DNA of 59,022 bases from Longimicrobium sp. (GTDB lineage: Bacteria; Gemmatimonadota; Gemmatimonadetes; Longimicrobiales; Longimicrobiaceae), in assembly GCA_036377595.1 (NCBI GenBank), contig DASUYB010000189.1, positions 1 to 59,022 of the forward strand, given 5' to 3'. How positions within the stretch are numbered: position 1 is the first letter of the stretch; each line of letters starts with the position of its first letter. Shown here one piece after another: positions 34,901 to 42,382 of this stretch. Position numbers and translations under genes: made by a program. Below the pieces are notes generated by a model. The model was not told where the DNA came from, made no database searches, and saw only the letters and a program-made list of their open reading frames with translations.

Positions 34901-35776
34901 TCAGATGTTCCTCGCGGTACGGAACTCGCCTGTGCGGCGCGGCATGACGAAGCGATCTCCATCGCACCGCGGCGACGGGCGGCGGAAGGACGACGGCAGC
35001 CGCCGGGCGCTCGTGCTGGGGGGCATCGCGGCGGCGGCCGCGGCGGGCTTCGGTGCGCTCGCCGCCGCGGTCGCACGGCGCGACACCGCGCGGGCGGACG
35101 AGAAGGTGCGGAAGCGCACGTCGCCGCGCCGCGGGCACCCGGCGCGCGAGGCCGCGGACGCCATCTCCCCCGTGGGAAAGTGGTGGACGTACATCCCGGC
35201 CGCGCTCGCCGCATCGGCGTACGTGGTCCGTGCGGACGGCGCAGCGGACGGCGACGCCGAGCGCTCCCGCCGCGCCGGCGCTGGCGCCATCACGCTGGCG
35301 GGCGTGGTGGCGACGGCGCTGAACCACGCGTTCGACCGCGTGCTGCCGCAGCCTCCGGCTCCGCCGGGCCGCCCGTCGCGCCGCAAGCCGGTCTTCCCCA
35401 GCGGCCATGCGTTCGGGGCGGCTTTCTGGGCGGGATCGCGCTGGCGGCGGCCTGCGCGGCGGCGTACGAGGCAGCGCGCGAGGGCTAGTCCGCGCCGCCC
35501 GGGATCGGCGTCGCGCAGCCAGCGGCGGGTCTCCTCGGTGCCGCCGTTCGCGAGCATGCGGCGCAGCTTCGCGGGATCGACTTCGCTCCACACCAGGCCG
35601 CACGACGCGCAACCGAAGCCGTGACCGCCGCGAAACCCGCGGATCGGCAGCGGCAGCCCTTTCGGGAACGTCCAGAATCGCAGCCCTTCCGGGTAGAAGG
35701 AGGTGACGTCCGCGCCGATCCGGCCGCGCACGACGAGCGCGGATTCACATCGCGGGCAGGCCGGCGTCTCGCTCAT
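34901..35776 (-). CDS. Zinc-ribbon protein with anomalous antisense C-terminus
   Basis: The first 95 residues form a small zinc-ribbon protein: CPRC at residues 7-10 and CASC near residue 55, with VRGRIGADVTSFYPEGLRFW and a PIRG loop between. After about residue 97 (ADPGRRGL) the frame stays open for nearly 200 more residues, but these lie antisense to the broken PAP2 gene and have the composition of a shadow frame. Probably the native 3' end was lost when the two genes were joined, and the reading frame now runs on by chance. The extent of the true product is uncertain. Confidence 0.5.
   Translation of the reverse strand: MSETPACPRCESALVVRGRIGADVTSFYPEGLRFWTFPKGLPLPIRGFRGGHGFGCASCGLVWSEVDPAKLRRMLANGGTEETRRWLRDADPGRRGLALARCLVRRRAGRRQRDPAQKAAPNAWPLGKTGLRRDGRPGGAGGCGSTRSNAWFSAVATTPASVMAPAPARRERSASPSAAPSARTTYADAASAAGMYVHHFPTGEMASAASRAGCPRRGDVRFRTFSSARAVSRRATAAASAPKPAAAAAAMPPSTSARRLPSSFRRPSPRCDGDRFVMPRRTGEFRTARNI
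34944..35488 (+). pseudogene. Truncated and frameshifted PAP2-family phosphatase
   Basis: From ATG 34944 the sequence has a membrane-like segment (ALVLGGIAAAAAAGFGAL), then FDRVLPQPPAP and KPVFPSGHAFGAAF, the second PAP2 motif (PSGHA). A frameshift near 35420 is needed to continue as GGIALAAACAAAYEA, ending in TAG at 35488. The third PAP2 motif (SR...H...D) that carries the catalytic histidine is missing. The gene therefore seems cut off at its 3' end by the convergent zinc-ribbon gene. A sequencing error could explain the frameshift but not the missing third motif. Confidence 0.65.
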
Positions 35777-35865
35777 CGATCTCCCTCGACTCGGACAGAT
35801 TCATTGCGCTTCTGCGTGGTGGTCGTGCATTCCCCGGCTGTCCCAACAGCAATGAATCATATCAA

Positions 35866-35923
35866 CACGGAGGGAACGGAGGAGTGAGGTGGGTTCCTCC
35901 GTTTCCTCCGTTCCCTCCGTGTG
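35866..35923. repeat. Inverted repeat of the cacggaggg / ccctccgtg type
   Basis: Arms at 35866-35884 and 35896-35923 share cacggagggaacggagg and its complement. It separates the zinc-ribbon gene start (35776) from the precursor peptide stop (35981). Family as at 31823. Confidence 0.7.
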
Positions 35924-35980
35924 ATTTCAGTGATCACGATCCGGATGCAGAGTCCGTCCGCTCCGGTCACCAATTTTCGA

Positions 35981-36232
35981 TCAGCAGCCGCTCGTCCAGC
36001 CGTCCTGGTCACAGTCGCAGACGGTGTGGTTGCAGGTACCGATCTCGGAATTCGTCGTCGTGGTGTCGCCGCACTGGGCCGGCTCCGATCCGGAGGTGCA
36101 GATCCCGTACGGGATGGGCAGCGTGTACGTCGCCGAGCGCGCGTGCACGGTCCCGATGCGTGCCTTCAGCCCGGACGTGACCGCGAAGCTGTCGACGTGG
36201 AGATCCTGCAGGTCGAGCCTGATCTTGCGCAT
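35981..36232 (-). CDS. Cys/Thr-rich RiPP-type precursor peptide (83 residues)
   Basis: The start MRKIRLDLQDLHVDSFAV matches the leader at 47526 (MRKLKLDLEALTVESFAV), with AGGAGAGGAAGG directly upstream as ribosome-binding site. A GTVHAR stretch around residue 28 also matches GTVRGR there. The C-terminal core from about residue 44 has six cysteines and many Thr/Ser (ICTSGSEPAQCGDTTTTN, then CNHTVCDCDQDGWTSGC), a composition like that of lanthipeptides. The gene lies 43 bases after the LytR_C gene on the same strand. No modifying enzyme is nearby, so it must be served in trans or be idle. Confidence 0.8.
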   Translation of the reverse strand: MRKIRLDLQDLHVDSFAVTSGLKARIGTVHARSATYTLPIPYGICTSGSEPAQCGDTTTTNSEIGTCNHTVCDCDQDGWTSGC

Positions 36233-36275
36233 CCTTCCTCTCCTGTGTTGTGGGGGATTGGAGCAACGACGCGAT

Positions 36276-36785
36276 TCAGGGCGACGCGGCCGGCGGCTGC
36301 CAGTCGCGCCCCAGGATCACGGTGACGTCGAGGATGAGATTGGTGTCGCGGTTCGATTCCACGCGCTGGATGCCGAGCGCGTCGGCCACCTGCCGCGCGA
36401 CCTCGATCCGGCCGACGCGGTCGACGACGACGGACGATTCGGGAGATGTGCCGCGCGGCGCGTTCCCGGTCTCCACCACGTCGAAGCCGTGGTCGCGCAG
36501 CACGTCCGTCGCGCGGCGGGCGAGGCCGTGCGTGGGCGTGGCGTTCAGCACCTGCACGCGCACGCGCTCGGTGGGAGCCCGCACAGACGTACGCTGCGCG
36601 CTGTCCGACGACGCGGCGGGCGCGACCACGGACGGGCCGCCGAAATGCTGCCACGCGCCCCACGCGAGCGAGCCCACCAGCACGGCGACGGCGACGAGCG
36701 TCACGAACAGCCCGACGGTCTGCAGCCGACCGCCGCCGCGCGCGGCGGAGCCGCCGCTACCGCGCTTCGGCTTCGACCTGGGCAT
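36276..36785 (-). CDS. LytR C-terminal-domain membrane protein
   Basis: The product has 169 residues. A basic N-terminus leads to one membrane span (VGLFVTLVAVAVLVGSLAWGAW, residues about 24-45). The outside domain begins VRVQVLNATPTHGLARRATDVLRDHGFDVVETGN, the classic LytR_C pattern, and ends DTNLILDVTVILGRDW. This domain often sits at the end of LytR-CpsA-Psr ligases but occurs alone here. It overlaps the yqeK-like gene by 29 bases, so the two form an operon. Confidence 0.85.
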   Translation of the reverse strand: MPRSKPKRGSGGSAARGGGRLQTVGLFVTLVAVAVLVGSLAWGAWQHFGGPSVVAPAASSDSAQRTSVRAPTERVRVQVLNATPTHGLARRATDVLRDHGFDVVETGNAPRGTSPESSVVVDRVGRIEVARQVADALGIQRVESNRDTNLILDVTVILGRDWQPPAASP

Positions 36786-37356
36786 GGAACGCCTTCGTCT
36801 CGGGGTGAACCGTGCCGCCGCCGCGCATCACGTGGCCGATGCGCGACTCCACCACCTCGCGCAGCACGGCGTCCATCTCGCGCGGCATGCGGCGCCGCAG
36901 TTGCTCCGTCCACTCCGGCGCGAAGGTGCGGCCGGGCTCGAGGAAATCGGCCAGGTACAGCGCGCGCCCCAGCGTCCGGAAGCGCGGGCAGCCGAGCGTG
37001 TGGCAGCGCACCGCGTCCAACAGTTCGTCGTCCGCGTCGCCGGCCAGGCGCTCGGCGGCGGCGGGGCCGTGCAGCAGCTTCCCCGGCAGCTCCCGGAACT
37101 CCGCGGGAACGAGCGGCCGCAGCTCGTCCGGGTCCGCGTCCCGCAGCGCGTCGTGGAGGTAGCCGGCGGCCGCCCAGCGCGCGACTTCGTCATCCCCCAA
37201 CCCCAATTCCGTCGCCCACTCGCGCATCAGCGCGGCGACGCGCGCCATGTGCTCGCGGCGCGTGGGCTTGGCGCGCGTCCAGTCCGGCAGCCGCCCCTCC
37301 GCGGCATCGCGGACGAGCGGCGAAAGATCGGTCGAAGTCTGGGAGGAAGCGGACAT
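36757..37356 (-). CDS. YqeK-like HD-domain phosphohydrolase
   Basis: The product has 199 residues. HD-domain ligands are in REHMARV, AAGYLHDALRD and VRCHTLGC, and LLHGPAAAERL and ALYLADFLEPGRTF match YqeK, which hydrolyses diadenosine tetraphosphate. The gene usually stands with nadD and rsfS; here it is followed by an LytR_C gene, an arrangement also seen in Gram-positive genomes. The gene-free 37357-37615 contains a dispersed repeat. Confidence 0.85.
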   Translation of the reverse strand: MSASSQTSTDLSPLVRDAAEGRLPDWTRAKPTRREHMARVAALMREWATELGLGDDEVARWAAAGYLHDALRDADPDELRPLVPAEFRELPGKLLHGPAAAERLAGDADDELLDAVRCHTLGCPRFRTLGRALYLADFLEPGRTFAPEWTEQLRRRMPREMDAVLREVVESRIGHVMRGGGTVHPETKAFHAQVEAEAR

Positions 37357-37416
37357 GAAGAGGACGAGAGATTCGATCGGGTGATGATACGGAGCGCCCT
37401 GCGGGGTTGTGTGCCC

Positions 37417-37492
37417 GGCCGGCTATAGATCCTTCGGCCTGCAAGCGATTGCGCGGACGCCGATTACGGTCTGGCCGGCCTCAGATGACGTC
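37417..37492. repeat. Dispersed repeat, copy 2 (partner at 12378-12453)
   Basis: The block ggccggctatagatccttc...gattacggt...ccggcctcagatgacgtc matches the first copy with conserved ends and a different 17-19-base centre. The surrounding 37385-37600 holds no gene that I can see. Confidence 0.75.
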
Positions 37493-37615
37493 GTCCGGGC
37501 GTCGTCAGCCAGGGCGCGAAACCGTCCCGCGCGCGACGATGCCCCGGCAGCAGATCACCGCCGAGGCATCGTCCTCAATCTACCGAATCCCGCCGTGCGG
37601 CGGAACCGCGGCCCG

Positions 37616-37990
37616 TCAGGCGCCCACCGCGCGCACCCCGTCGCGGCTGATGCGGTTGTGCTCATCGACGAAGATGAACACGGGGCGATACGTCTCCATC
37701 TCCTGCTCGGCGTACTGGCCGTAGGAGATGATGATCACCTTGTCGCCGGGGTGCGCCAGGCGCGCGGCGGCGCCGTTCAGGCAGATCTCCCCCTCCCCCG
37801 GCTCGCCGGGGATGACGTACGTCTCGAAGCGCGCGCCGTTGTTGACGTTCACCACCGCCACCTGCTCGTACTCCAGCAGGTCGGCGGCCTCCATCAGCAC
37901 GGGGTCGATGGTGATCGACCCCACGTAGTTCAGATCCGCACCGGTCACGGTGGCCCGGTGGATCTTCGACTTGCACATCGTGCGGTACAT
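37616..37990 (-). CDS. panD: Aspartate 1-decarboxylase
   Basis: The product has 124 residues and makes beta-alanine for pantothenate. Self-cleavage at Gly24-Ser25 in [11 protein letters not shown] creates the pyruvoyl group; the N-terminal [15 protein letters not shown] and [20 protein letters not shown] are typical. It is followed upstream by panC and panB on the same strand, separated by a heptad-repeat tract. Confidence 0.96.
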   Translation of the reverse strand: MYRTMCKSKIHRATVTGADLNYVGSITIDPVLMEAADLLEYEQVAVVNVNNGARFETYVIPGEPGEGEICLNGAAARLAHPGDKVIIISYGQYAEQEMETYRPVFIFVDEHNRISRDGVRAVGA

Positions 37991-38013
37991 GAGTCGATCC
38001 TCTGGGCGATGTT

Positions 38014-38089
38014 AGTCCTGAGTCCTAAGTCCTAAGTCCCAAGTCCCTCTGTCCCTCACTTAGGACTTAGGACCCAGGACTTAGGACTT
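38014..38089. repeat. Heptad repeat tracts between panC and panD
   Basis: AGTCCTA-type units at 38014-38047 face ACTTAGG-type units at 38057-38089, giving an inverted arrangement like that at 1464-1571. The tracts fill nearly the whole space between the two genes, so they may attenuate or end the panBC message. Confidence 0.8.
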
Positions 38090-38092
38090 CTG

Positions 38093-39007
38093 TTACGGCA
38101 ACACGCAGTTGTCGATCAGCCGCGTCCTGCCGACCCGGGCCGCCACGGCACAGAACACGCAGTCGGCGGCCCGCTCCACCGGCCCGAGCGTACCCGGATC
38201 GACCACCTCCGCGTACTCGGGCTCCACGCCCTGGACCGATATCCCCCTCCACAGCGCGTCGCGGATCACCTTCGCGTCGCGCTCGCCGCCCGCGTACAGC
38301 GCGCGGACGTCCTGCAACGAACGAGAGAGCGCCAGCGCGGCCGCTCTCTCGTCGGCAGAAAGATACACGTTGCGCGAGCTCATCGCCAAGCCATCGGGCT
38401 CGCGCACGATCGGCGCCACCTCGACCCGCACCGGCATGTCGAGGTCCGCCGCCATCCTCCGGATCAGCACCGCCTGCTGCAGGTCCTTCTGCCCGAACAC
38501 CGCCACGTCGGGGGTGAAGATGCCGAACAGCTTGGCGACGACGGTCAGCACCCCGCGGAAGTGCCCCGGCCGCGTGCCGCCGTCCAGCCGCCCGCCGATC
38601 TCTTCGTCGGGGACCACGGAGACGCGCGGCTCGCCCTCGGGATACATCTCCCGCGCGGACGGGGCGAAGACGAGCTCCACGCCGCGCGACGCGGCCAGTG
38701 CCAGGTCGCGCTCCAGGTCGCGCGGATAGCGGTCCAGGTCCTCCGTGGGCCCGAACTGCAGCGGGTTCACGAAGATGGACATCGCCACCACCTCCGCCTG
38801 CTCGCGCGCCCGGTCGACGAGCGAGAGATGGCCCTCGTGCAGGAAGCCCATCGTCGGCACGAGGCCGATGCGCCGCCCCGCCGCGCGCTGCTGGGCGACC
38901 CAGTCGCGCACCTCCGCCTTCGTGTGGACGAGCACCGGCGCCGCGGGCGGGCAGACGGCGACGGCGGCGTCGATGGCCGCGGCGGCGGCGAGGGCCTCGG
39001 CGCTCAT
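38093..39007 (-). CDS. panC: Pantothenate synthetase
   Basis: The product has 304 residues and joins pantoate and beta-alanine with ATP. The family motifs are LVPTMGFLHEGHLSLV, FVNPLQFGPTEDLDRYPR, FGQKDLQQ and MSSRNVYLS. An Ala-rich lead of about 25 residues precedes the first conserved segment. Its ATG overlaps the panB stop (ATGA). Confidence 0.96.
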   Translation of the reverse strand: MSAEALAAAAAIDAAVAVCPPAAPVLVHTKAEVRDWVAQQRAAGRRIGLVPTMGFLHEGHLSLVDRAREQAEVVAMSIFVNPLQFGPTEDLDRYPRDLERDLALAASRGVELVFAPSAREMYPEGEPRVSVVPDEEIGGRLDGGTRPGHFRGVLTVVAKLFGIFTPDVAVFGQKDLQQAVLIRRMAADLDMPVRVEVAPIVREPDGLAMSSRNVYLSADERAAALALSRSLQDVRALYAGGERDAKVIRDALWRGISVQGVEPEYAEVVDPGTLGPVERAADCVFCAVAARVGRTRLIDNCVLP

Positions 39008-39828
39008 TCGAAGGTGTGCTCCGCCGCGGGGTACTCGCCCCCCTTCACCGCCTGCACGTACGCGCCCACGCCGTCCGACACCACCCGGCCCGCCTCGGCG
39101 AAGCGGCGCAGGAACTTGGGCCTGAAGTCCGTGTTCAGCCCCAGCATGTCGTGCAGCACCAGCACCTGCCCGTCGCACCCCGCCCCCGCGCCGATGCCGA
39201 TGGTCGGCACGGAGACGGACGAGGTGATCTCCTCCGCCAGCTCGCCGGGCATCAGCTCCAGCACGATGGCGAAGGCGCCCGCCTCCTCGATCCGCCTGGC
39301 CTCGTCCAGCAGCCGCCGCCGGTTCTCCTCGCCGCGCCCCTGCACCTTCACCCCGATCACGTTCACCGACTGCGGGGTGAAGCCCAGGTGGCCCATCACG
39401 GGGATCCCCGCGTCGACCATCGCCCGGATGGTGCAGGCGATGGCCGGGGTGCCGCCCTCCAGCTTCACCGCGGCGGCGCAGGTCTCCTGCAGCACGCGCC
39501 CGGCGTTGCGGACGGCGTCCTCGCGGCTGACCTGGTAGGTGAGGAAGGGGAGGTCGACGACCAGGAGGGCGCGCTCCACCCCGCGGCGCACGGCGCGCGC
39601 GTGGTGGATCATGTCGTCGAGGGTGACCGGCAGCGTGGTGTCGAGCCCCAGCACCACCTGCCCGAGCGAATCGCCGACCAGCACGACGTCTACCCCCGCG
39701 CCGTCGACGAGCTTGGCGAAGAGGTAGTCGTATGCGGTCAGCGCGGCGATCTTGTCGCCACGGCGCTTCATTTCGCGGAGGTCGGGCACGGTGACCCTCC
39801 GCACGCCATTCCCGCGCTGTGTGGACAT
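39004..39828 (-). CDS. panB: 3-methyl-2-oxobutanoate hydroxymethyltransferase
   Basis: The product has 274 residues. It makes ketopantoate from 2-oxoisovalerate and methylene-tetrahydrofolate. Family motifs: ALTAYDYLFAKLVD, VLVGDSLGQVVLG, VKLEGGTPA, MGHLGFTPQSVN and IGIGAGAGCDGQVLVLHD. It is the first gene of the panBC unit. Confidence 0.96.
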   Translation of the reverse strand: MSTQRGNGVRRVTVPDLREMKRRGDKIAALTAYDYLFAKLVDGAGVDVVLVGDSLGQVVLGLDTTLPVTLDDMIHHARAVRRGVERALLVVDLPFLTYQVSREDAVRNAGRVLQETCAAAVKLEGGTPAIACTIRAMVDAGIPVMGHLGFTPQSVNVIGVKVQGRGEENRRRLLDEARRIEEAGAFAIVLELMPGELAEEITSSVSVPTIGIGAGAGCDGQVLVLHDMLGLNTDFRPKFLRRFAEAGRVVSDGVGAYVQAVKGGEYPAAEHTFE

Positions 39829-39895
39829 TTCCCCAGTCTCCCGGGCCCGGCCATTCCGAGATGCCGCCGGGCCAGACGATGTCCATGGTAGCGGG

Positions 39896-39924
39896 TTGAC
39901 GTGCCTGAATTGTAGGAAGATGTT
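39896..39924 (+). promoter_or_regulatory. Putative promoter giving a nearly leaderless NFACT mRNA
   Basis: TTGACG (39896-39901), 17 bases, then GATGTT (39919-39924). The GTG start is at 39931, about where transcription would begin, and there is no ribosome-binding site, which fits a leaderless message. The -10 is weak. Confidence 0.35.
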
Positions 39925-39930
39925 CAGGCC

Positions 39931-41607
39931 GTGTCAAACGCCCTCCGCTTCGATCCGCCCCTCGTCGGTGTCCTGGCCACCGAGCTGGCCGCCGCCCTCA
40001 AGGGCCGCTCCGCGCACCCGCTCCCCGTCTTCGACAGCGACCTGTCCGCCACGCTCCTGCTGGACCGCGGCGAGGCGCTGCGCTTCGACCTCCACCCCAT
40101 GCGCGGCTGGGTGCGCATCGTCCCGCGCCCGGAGGGGATGGAGGCGCGCACCCCGGACGCGCGCATCGTCCGCGTATCCGCGCCCGACGACGAGCGGCTG
40201 CTCAGGATCGACCTGCACGAGGGGAACCGCTTCCGCGGCGGCACGCGCGCGCTGGTGATCGAGCTGCACACCAACCAGTGGAACGCGCTCCTGGTCGACG
40301 CGGCGGACCGGCGCATCGTCTCGCTCCTGCGCACGCGCGAGGCGGGGGGACGCGTCCTCCGCACCGGCGAGGTCTACCATCCTCCCGAGCCGCACCGCCG
40401 CTTCTCCGCCGGCCTCGCGTCGCGCGACCAGGCGCACGCGGAGTGGATCGCCCGCCTCGCCCCCATCCCCCCGCACGAGCGGCGCGGCGCGCTCCTGCGC
40501 CACTTCGCCGCGACCAGCCCCATCAACGCCGCGTCGATCCTGGGCGATGCGTCGCAGTCGGACGATCCCGCCGCGCTGGAGGCGGCGTTCGAGCGGTGGT
40601 GGGCGATGCACCGCACCATGATCTCCCCCGTGCTGCTGGAGACGAAGCACGGGCTGCAGCCCTATCCCCTGCTGCTGAAAGGCGTTCCCGCGCGCCGCGC
40701 GCCGGGAGAGTCGCTCCTTGGCGCGTTCGCGCTGGTGGCGGAGATGGGCGAGACGGGGGAGACGGAGCGCGACCGCGCTGAGTTGCTGGAGCGCGCGCGC
40801 CGGCGCCTCGTCTCCGCCCGGCGCCGGCTCGAGCGCCTGGCCGCCGAGCGGGCGAAGGTCGGCGAGGCGGAGCGGCTGCGGCGCCACGCCGATCTCCTGC
40901 TCGCGAACGCCGCGCGCGTACAACCCGGCGCCGAACGCGTCACCGTGTACGACGAGGAAGGGCGGAGATTGAAGATCGCGGTCGATCCCGCCCTGAAGCC
41001 GCACGAGTACGCGGAGAAGCTGTACGAGGATGCGCGCCGCCGCTCCCGTGCCGAGGCGCGCCTGCCGGAGCTGATCGAGCGCGCCGAGGCAGAGGCGGCG
41101 CGGTGGGAGACGGCCGCCGCCGCGACCGAGGCGGGCGAGGTGCCGGCGTGGGTGGAGGGCGCGCTGGCCCGCGCGGAGCAGCGCGAGGCGCGCGCGAAGC
41201 CGTCGCAGCAGGGGCCGCGCGTCCCCTACCGCGTCTACCGCACGTCGGGGGGATTGGAGGTGCGCGTGGGGCGGACGTCGAAGGACAACGACGTGCTCAC
41301 CTTCCGCCACGCCTCGCCCGAGGACGTGTGGATGCACGCGCGGCAGGTGCCGGGATCGCACGTCGTGCTGCGCTGGAGCGAGGAGGGCGCGCCGCCCGCG
41401 CGCGACCTGGAGGAGGCGGCGGTGCTGGCGGCGCTGCACAGCAAGGCGCGCTCGTCGGGCACCGTCGCCGTGGATTGGACGCGCCGCAAGTACGTCCGCA
41501 AGCCGCGCGGCGCCCCGCCGGGACGGGTGAGTGTGCTGCAAGCGAAGACGGTTTTCGTCGAGCCGGACGCCGCGCTGGAGGAGCGGATGCGGGAGGAGAC
41601 GGGATGA
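39931..41607 (+). CDS. NFACT-family protein (RqcH/Rqc2-like)
   Basis: The product has 558 residues. An N-terminal NFACT-N part (VFDSDLSATLLLDRGEALRFDLHP, VIELHTNQWNALLVD) is followed by a long helical, Arg/Glu-rich coiled coil (about 265-420) and a C-terminal NFACT-R domain (YRVYRTSGGLEVRVGRTSKDND, DVWMHARQVPGSHVVLRW). Family members bind stalled 50S subunits and tRNA-Ala to add alanine tails. The GTG start has no ribosome-binding site. Compared with RqcH the N-terminal part is divergent. Confidence 0.85.
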   Translation: MSNALRFDPPLVGVLATELAAALKGRSAHPLPVFDSDLSATLLLDRGEALRFDLHPMRGWVRIVPRPEGMEARTPDARIVRVSAPDDERLLRIDLHEGNRFRGGTRALVIELHTNQWNALLVDAADRRIVSLLRTREAGGRVLRTGEVYHPPEPHRRFSAGLASRDQAHAEWIARLAPIPPHERRGALLRHFAATSPINAASILGDASQSDDPAALEAAFERWWAMHRTMISPVLLETKHGLQPYPLLLKGVPARRAPGESLLGAFALVAEMGETGETERDRAELLERARRRLVSARRRLERLAAERAKVGEAERLRRHADLLLANAARVQPGAERVTVYDEEGRRLKIAVDPALKPHEYAEKLYEDARRRSRAEARLPELIERAEAEAARWETAAAATEAGEVPAWVEGALARAEQREARAKPSQQGPRVPYRVYRTSGGLEVRVGRTSKDNDVLTFRHASPEDVWMHARQVPGSHVVLRWSEEGAPPARDLEEAAVLAALHSKARSSGTVAVDWTRRKYVRKPRGAPPGRVSVLQAKTVFVEPDAALEERMREETG

Positions 41608-41661
41608 TGTGAGGGGGCGAGGTCGGGACGGGCGGGTAAACCCGCGGCTGGAACATTGGGA

Positions 41662-41678
41662 AGCCTGCTGCGCAGGCT
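41662..41678. repeat. Short hairpin agcctgc-tgc-gcaggct
   Basis: The 7-base arms lie 55 bases after the NFACT stop inside a segment gggtaaacccgcggct...gcctgctgcgcaggctgc. No T-run follows. A terminator role is possible. Confidence 0.45.
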
Positions 41679-41740
41679 GCGGTCGACGCTTCCGTGCGAG
41701 CCGGCGATCGGCGAGCGGTTGAAGGAGGAGAGAGACTGAT

Positions 41741-42305
41741 ATGACGCAGCCGCGGACGCTGGCCCGCTCGGAGCCGGACTGCTCGGCGTCGCTCGACGGC
41801 TTCCTGCGGCGCCTGGCCGAAGCCGCCGCGTGGTGCGACGCCCGCGCCGACGCCGCGGACCCGCGCGATTCGCCGCGCCACGAGCAGCTCCGCCCGCCCC
41901 TGCTCTCGCGCGACCCTTTCGCGGCGGTGTGGGCGTCGCCACCCGGCGCGAGACCATGCTGCGGCTCGCCCGCCAAGTCCGCACGCTGCCAGCTGGCGGA
42001 CGCCTCTTGGTCTACTTCCCCGAAGCCGAACTCAGCGACGGCGCCGCCGAGGTCGCGACCGGCGGGTTCTTCGACGTGTTCAACTGCCCGCCGTGGGACA
42101 CGTGGCTGGCGTTCATAAGTGATGCGAATCCAGACCCGTCATACAGCAGCTATCTGATCGCGTATGTCCCGCCGGTGTTGCTAGAGCTGTGCGCCGCCGG
42201 CATCGAGGTGAACCCCGAGCAGTGCATCGTCGGCTCGAAGACGCCGAGGTGGCATTACACGACCTGGTGCGGAGGCGTGCACCACAACTGCTGTGGTCGG
42301 GGTGA
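41741..42305 (+). pseudogene. Hypothetical protein gene broken by two frameshifts
   Basis: Three frames must be joined to read one protein. Frame one from ATG 41741 (GGAGG 12 bases upstream) gives MTQPRTLARSEPDCSASL to about DPFAAVW near 41930. Frame two continues VGVATRRETMLRLARQVRTL, then YFPEAELSDGAAEVATGGFFDVFNCPPWDTW and SYLIAYVPPVLLELCAAGIEVNPEQCI. Near 42232 the frame shifts again to LEDAEVALHDLVRRRAPQLL with a stop at 42303-42305. The joined product would have about 187 residues. Function unknown. Either the gene is dead or the assembly has two indels. Confidence 0.7.
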
Positions 42306-42382
42306 GCGTCGAGCCCAATGCCGTGCTGAAGAGCGGACACGTCGGATGAATTGCACGCCTGAAGCTCCATCTCGGCATGCGG

